64,000 nucleotides of DNA from Sipunculus nudus. Taxonomy: Eukaryota > Annelida > Sipuncula > Golfingiida > Sipunculidae. Position numbers and translations under genes: made by a program. This document shows positions 61,522 through 64,000 of the stretch, piece by piece; within the stretch, counting starts at the first letter, position 1, and every line of letters starts with the position of its first letter. The stretch lies in NCBI GenBank assembly GCA_026874595.1, contig CM049312.1:63208929-63272928 (forward strand), written 5' to 3'. Below the pieces are notes generated by a model. That model was not told where the DNA came from. It saw only the letters and a list, made by a program, of their open reading frames with translations, and did not search any database.

Positions 61522-62220
61522 TCCATCGCTATCCCGAAAAGAGCAATTGTAGGCACAAACTCAAGCAGCAAGACGTACTTTATGGGGTCGGGTTTAGCGC
61601 AAGGATACTCCAAAGGCTATTGGGGCATATTTCGATTATTGACGAAACCCAGTATATGGTTGTGCTCCCATTACTCGTTGGCAGTACATTAGACAAGTAT
61701 ATTGAAACGCACACACGAATACACACCCAAAGCCAACAGATATTAATAACAAAATACGTAATTTAATGCCATATTTCACACAACATAAAATAAACTGTAC
61801 TCTACCGGCTGGCTTATTAAAAAAGAACAATGATATGTCTGTCAACACTCAATATTAAGATCATAGATTAGTACCAAACTGTCTTCATGCCAGTGGCTGG
61901 GTTGCACAGGCGTTTATCTCTGAGTGGGAGTGGTTGCCGCTGCTCCGCTGGCTCAACAGACTTCTCGTCTTAACCTCGGCACCGGGTGTTCTTGAACTAA
62001 CCTGGGAAGGCGTCTTGGAAACCTATGCGCCTGGCTTGGTGTGGCATCTACAAATAGACATTGAGAGACTTTGCTTCTATTTGTCCTTTAAATATTGTGA
62101 GGCCGATAACATGGAGACCAACTCGTCTGAACTTTTGTCGTTGAGGTAGCCGATGCGGGCATCGTCTTTCTGGAGTCAATCTGATCGGCTTGAACCCCGA
62201 CACCGCTCTTTTTCGTTCAT
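61522..62220. other. No recognised gene
   Basis: Past the first 40 bases, which continue the duplicated host sequence, nothing is recognisable. Frames at 61636-61848 and 61934-62149 lack motifs. Confidence 0.35.
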
Positions 62221-62295
62221 TCGAATTAGCCTAGTTGGTAAAGCTTTGGACTATAGGGAGGAGCGGGAGGTCCCTGGTTCGAACCTCACCAGTTC
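62220..62295 (+). mobile_element. tRNA-derived sequence (SINE head or tRNA pseudogene)
   Basis: A good A box (TAGCCTAGTTGG, 62227-62238) and B box (GGTTCGAACCT, 62276-62286) lie at tRNA-like spacing. The D stem almost forms. No anticodon stem can be drawn, the T stem has at most two pairs and the acceptor ends do not pair, so it is not a working tRNA gene. The downstream body to about 62520 could be the SINE tail. Confidence 0.5.
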
Positions 62296-62679
62296 CTCAA
62301 AGGCAAACAGATGAAGTTTCACAAGAACTTCAGATATTCGCTCTGTCCCGTAAAGATAGTTTATTCCTTCCCGATTCGTAATTCTTAGCGCCGTACATAT
62401 AAACAAATTGTACCAAAAGGCTGAATTGTGACATATCAAACATGTGGTATGGCCACCTTCGTCCTCAAGCATTACTGAAAAACTACAATGGGTCGTGGAC
62501 CTGTCCTTTGAAGAATAAGACCTTGAATCTTAGGATAGAGCCAGTACGCGGTTGTTATTTCTATACCTTTCACTCACCGTTATTCTGATCCATTATGGCT
62601 GACGACCACCAGACGCTGGTCTGATTGAACATCATGGAGTTTTGTCCGTCTAGAGACAATGGCTATATCAATCATCCCA

Positions 62680-62905
62680 AATATGTGAAAAAAAAAATTA
62701 TATCTGGCACTTTTTTTCAGAAATCAGAGCTAGGGCGATTTTCTTAACCTTTTTATTATAAGCTTTCTTTAAAAGCTTCAAATGATCGGGGGAAAATTGA
62801 TAAAAATAGATTTATTTTGCTGGAATAATTTAAATGCAAAGCATAACTAATGGCAAATTTATCATTATTTTATTCGATATGATTATGTTGAAAATAATTT
62901 AAAAA
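62680..62905 (+). mobile_element. Fragment related to the Harbinger-like MITE
   Basis: Shares TCTGGCACTTTTTTTCAGAA, AGGGCGATTTT-like and AAAATAGATTTATTTTGCT words with 35746-36060 and 48908-49239. Its ends are not preserved. Confidence 0.45.
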
Positions 62906-62916
62906 ATCAAGTGCAA

Positions 62917-62974
62917 GTGTGTGTTTGTGTATGTGTGTGTGTGTGTCGGTGCGGGGGGGGGGGGGGGAGGGGGT
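62917..62974. repeat. (GT)n tract followed by a G run
   Basis: An imperfect GT repeat leading into about 20 G residues with interruptions. Confidence 0.9.
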
Positions 62975-64000
62975 CAAATCTGATGTCTTGCTCTAATGTA
63001 TATATTCTTGCGGCAATTTATCAATTGGATTTATCAGTAAGGTCACTTACATTGGTTAACAAATCAATCGAATTGACATAATCATATGATTGAATGGATT
63101 GTTTCAAGTCAGCAAATTACTAATAAGGGGTTTTCGACAAAGAATTGCTAACCACATCCATTTTTACCTACTTTCGTTTGCACAAAAGACAGAGAAGAAG
63201 ACAGTCCGATGTTATCCTCAGGGATCGAATCAGAATAAGAAATGGCGGCTGTTTTAACGGGGCAAGAGGTGATAGCAAACTGGGAAAAAAAGTAAATGTC
63301 GCAACCAAAGTGTCACAAAAAGGCAAGCGTCGTTGAATTTTAAATAAAGAAAAGAAAGAATGCTATAAATCTCAAATAAAAGAAAAGAAAGAAAGAATAC
63401 GAAACAACACGCATTTGTCAACCTCCAGCGGTCCAATCCTGTGTAGTCTCAAACATAAGAAAACATATTTGTAAAAAGGAACCTGGAATTCGCTTTCAAG
63501 ATACCATCATTGGAAATTGGTTAAAATGGTGCAATAAAATCCACGAGGACAACATAATATGGAAAGACACTTTTAAGACCACTAAAGATGAAGAAAAAAT
63601 AAAATGGAGACACGACAGAGGAAACTGAAGATCTGGTATTTCTTTTAGGATCAACTAAAAAAAAATGAAAGAAAAAGAGTATTCAAAGTTGGCCAGCTAA
63701 TCGCTAAACCGTTTCTCTGGATAAAGTAGCTTTTCTGTGGGACTCAATCTCCTCCACAGACGGAGTAAATTGTGTCACGACGCATTAAGATTTCATTGAT
63801 AAACTGTTCTCTGGTGGTTTTCTTTAATCTTTTTCGGACAGGCGTGAGAGTACTGCTTCATTCATGCATGAAAAAAGGAGCGAGTTCGAATCCCAAGGGA
63901 AAGGAGTGTGAATTATATGCGCTAATGTCGAGATTGCCTTTCGTTTCAGCTGGATTCTAAATTGAAACTCTGTGGCTTTGATGTAAGAGAACAATTCTCG
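62975..64000. other. No recognised gene; possible tRNA-derived relic at 63840-63895
   Basis: Bases 63840-63895 contain GGCGTGAGAGTACTGCTTC and GAGTTCGAATCCC, which resemble the A and B boxes of a tRNA-headed SINE, too diverged to be sure. The plus-strand frame at 63145-63336 is lysine and arginine rich and ends in an A-rich tract; I assign it no function. Confidence 0.3.

Noticed and set aside
62220-62295. Functional tRNA gene
   Set aside because: A and B boxes are good, but acceptor, anticodon and T stems do not pair.

Overview
This is AT-rich nuclear DNA from an animal, and the content suggests a marine invertebrate, most likely a mollusc and perhaps a bivalve. The reasons are Helentron-like elements with tandem-repeat cores resembling the oyster 'pearl' family, tRNA-headed SINEs, long TA/GA microsatellites, Penelope-like and Gmr1-like retroelement remains, and the absence of any bacterial-style gene organisation. 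The assignment rests on repeat content and not on a marker gene. I found no intact cellular protein gene. Apart from decayed transposon genes, long open frames are chance frames in microsatellites or repeats.

Layout. Bases 1 to about 23,490 look mostly single-copy: a complete 763-bp solo LTR (1754-2516), a small hAT-like element (about 3598-3790), a Penelope-like GIY-YIG remnant (6255-6707), a tRNA-derived SINE (about 12570-12860), many microsatellites, and a few mixed-composition islands that could be regulatory. Bases 23,490-56,430 are dominated by a three-copy segmental duplication: copy A 23490-27644, copy B 33617-43690 and copy C 45690-56428. All three carry the same Helentron-like element. 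Copies B and C also share an LTR insertion and a Harbinger-like MITE at sites that are empty in A, so B and C share a later common ancestor. Copy A ends at a rearranged Gmr1-like LTR retrotransposon (27645-32015, minus strand). Its pol order is protease, integrase, reverse transcriptase, RNase H, which is the Ty1/copia order in a Ty3/gypsy-type protein set.

Bases 43,690-45,690 and 56,430-58,850 hold degenerate tandem repeats. A roughly 330-bp satellite at 56860-58190 carries in each monomer a close match to the CTCF core motif. The right end holds a 1,097-bp hAT-like element (60420-61516) with a TAATT target duplication and a matching unoccupied paralogue near 56580, followed by tRNA-derived sequence and low-complexity DNA.

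Overall the window reads as a layered record of insertion and duplication. The most notable items are the Helentron-like ends (hairpin, CTAG end, asymmetric inverted repeats, 12-bp palindrome in the core), the Gmr1 domain order, the paired filled and empty sites that order the events, and the CTCF-like satellite.
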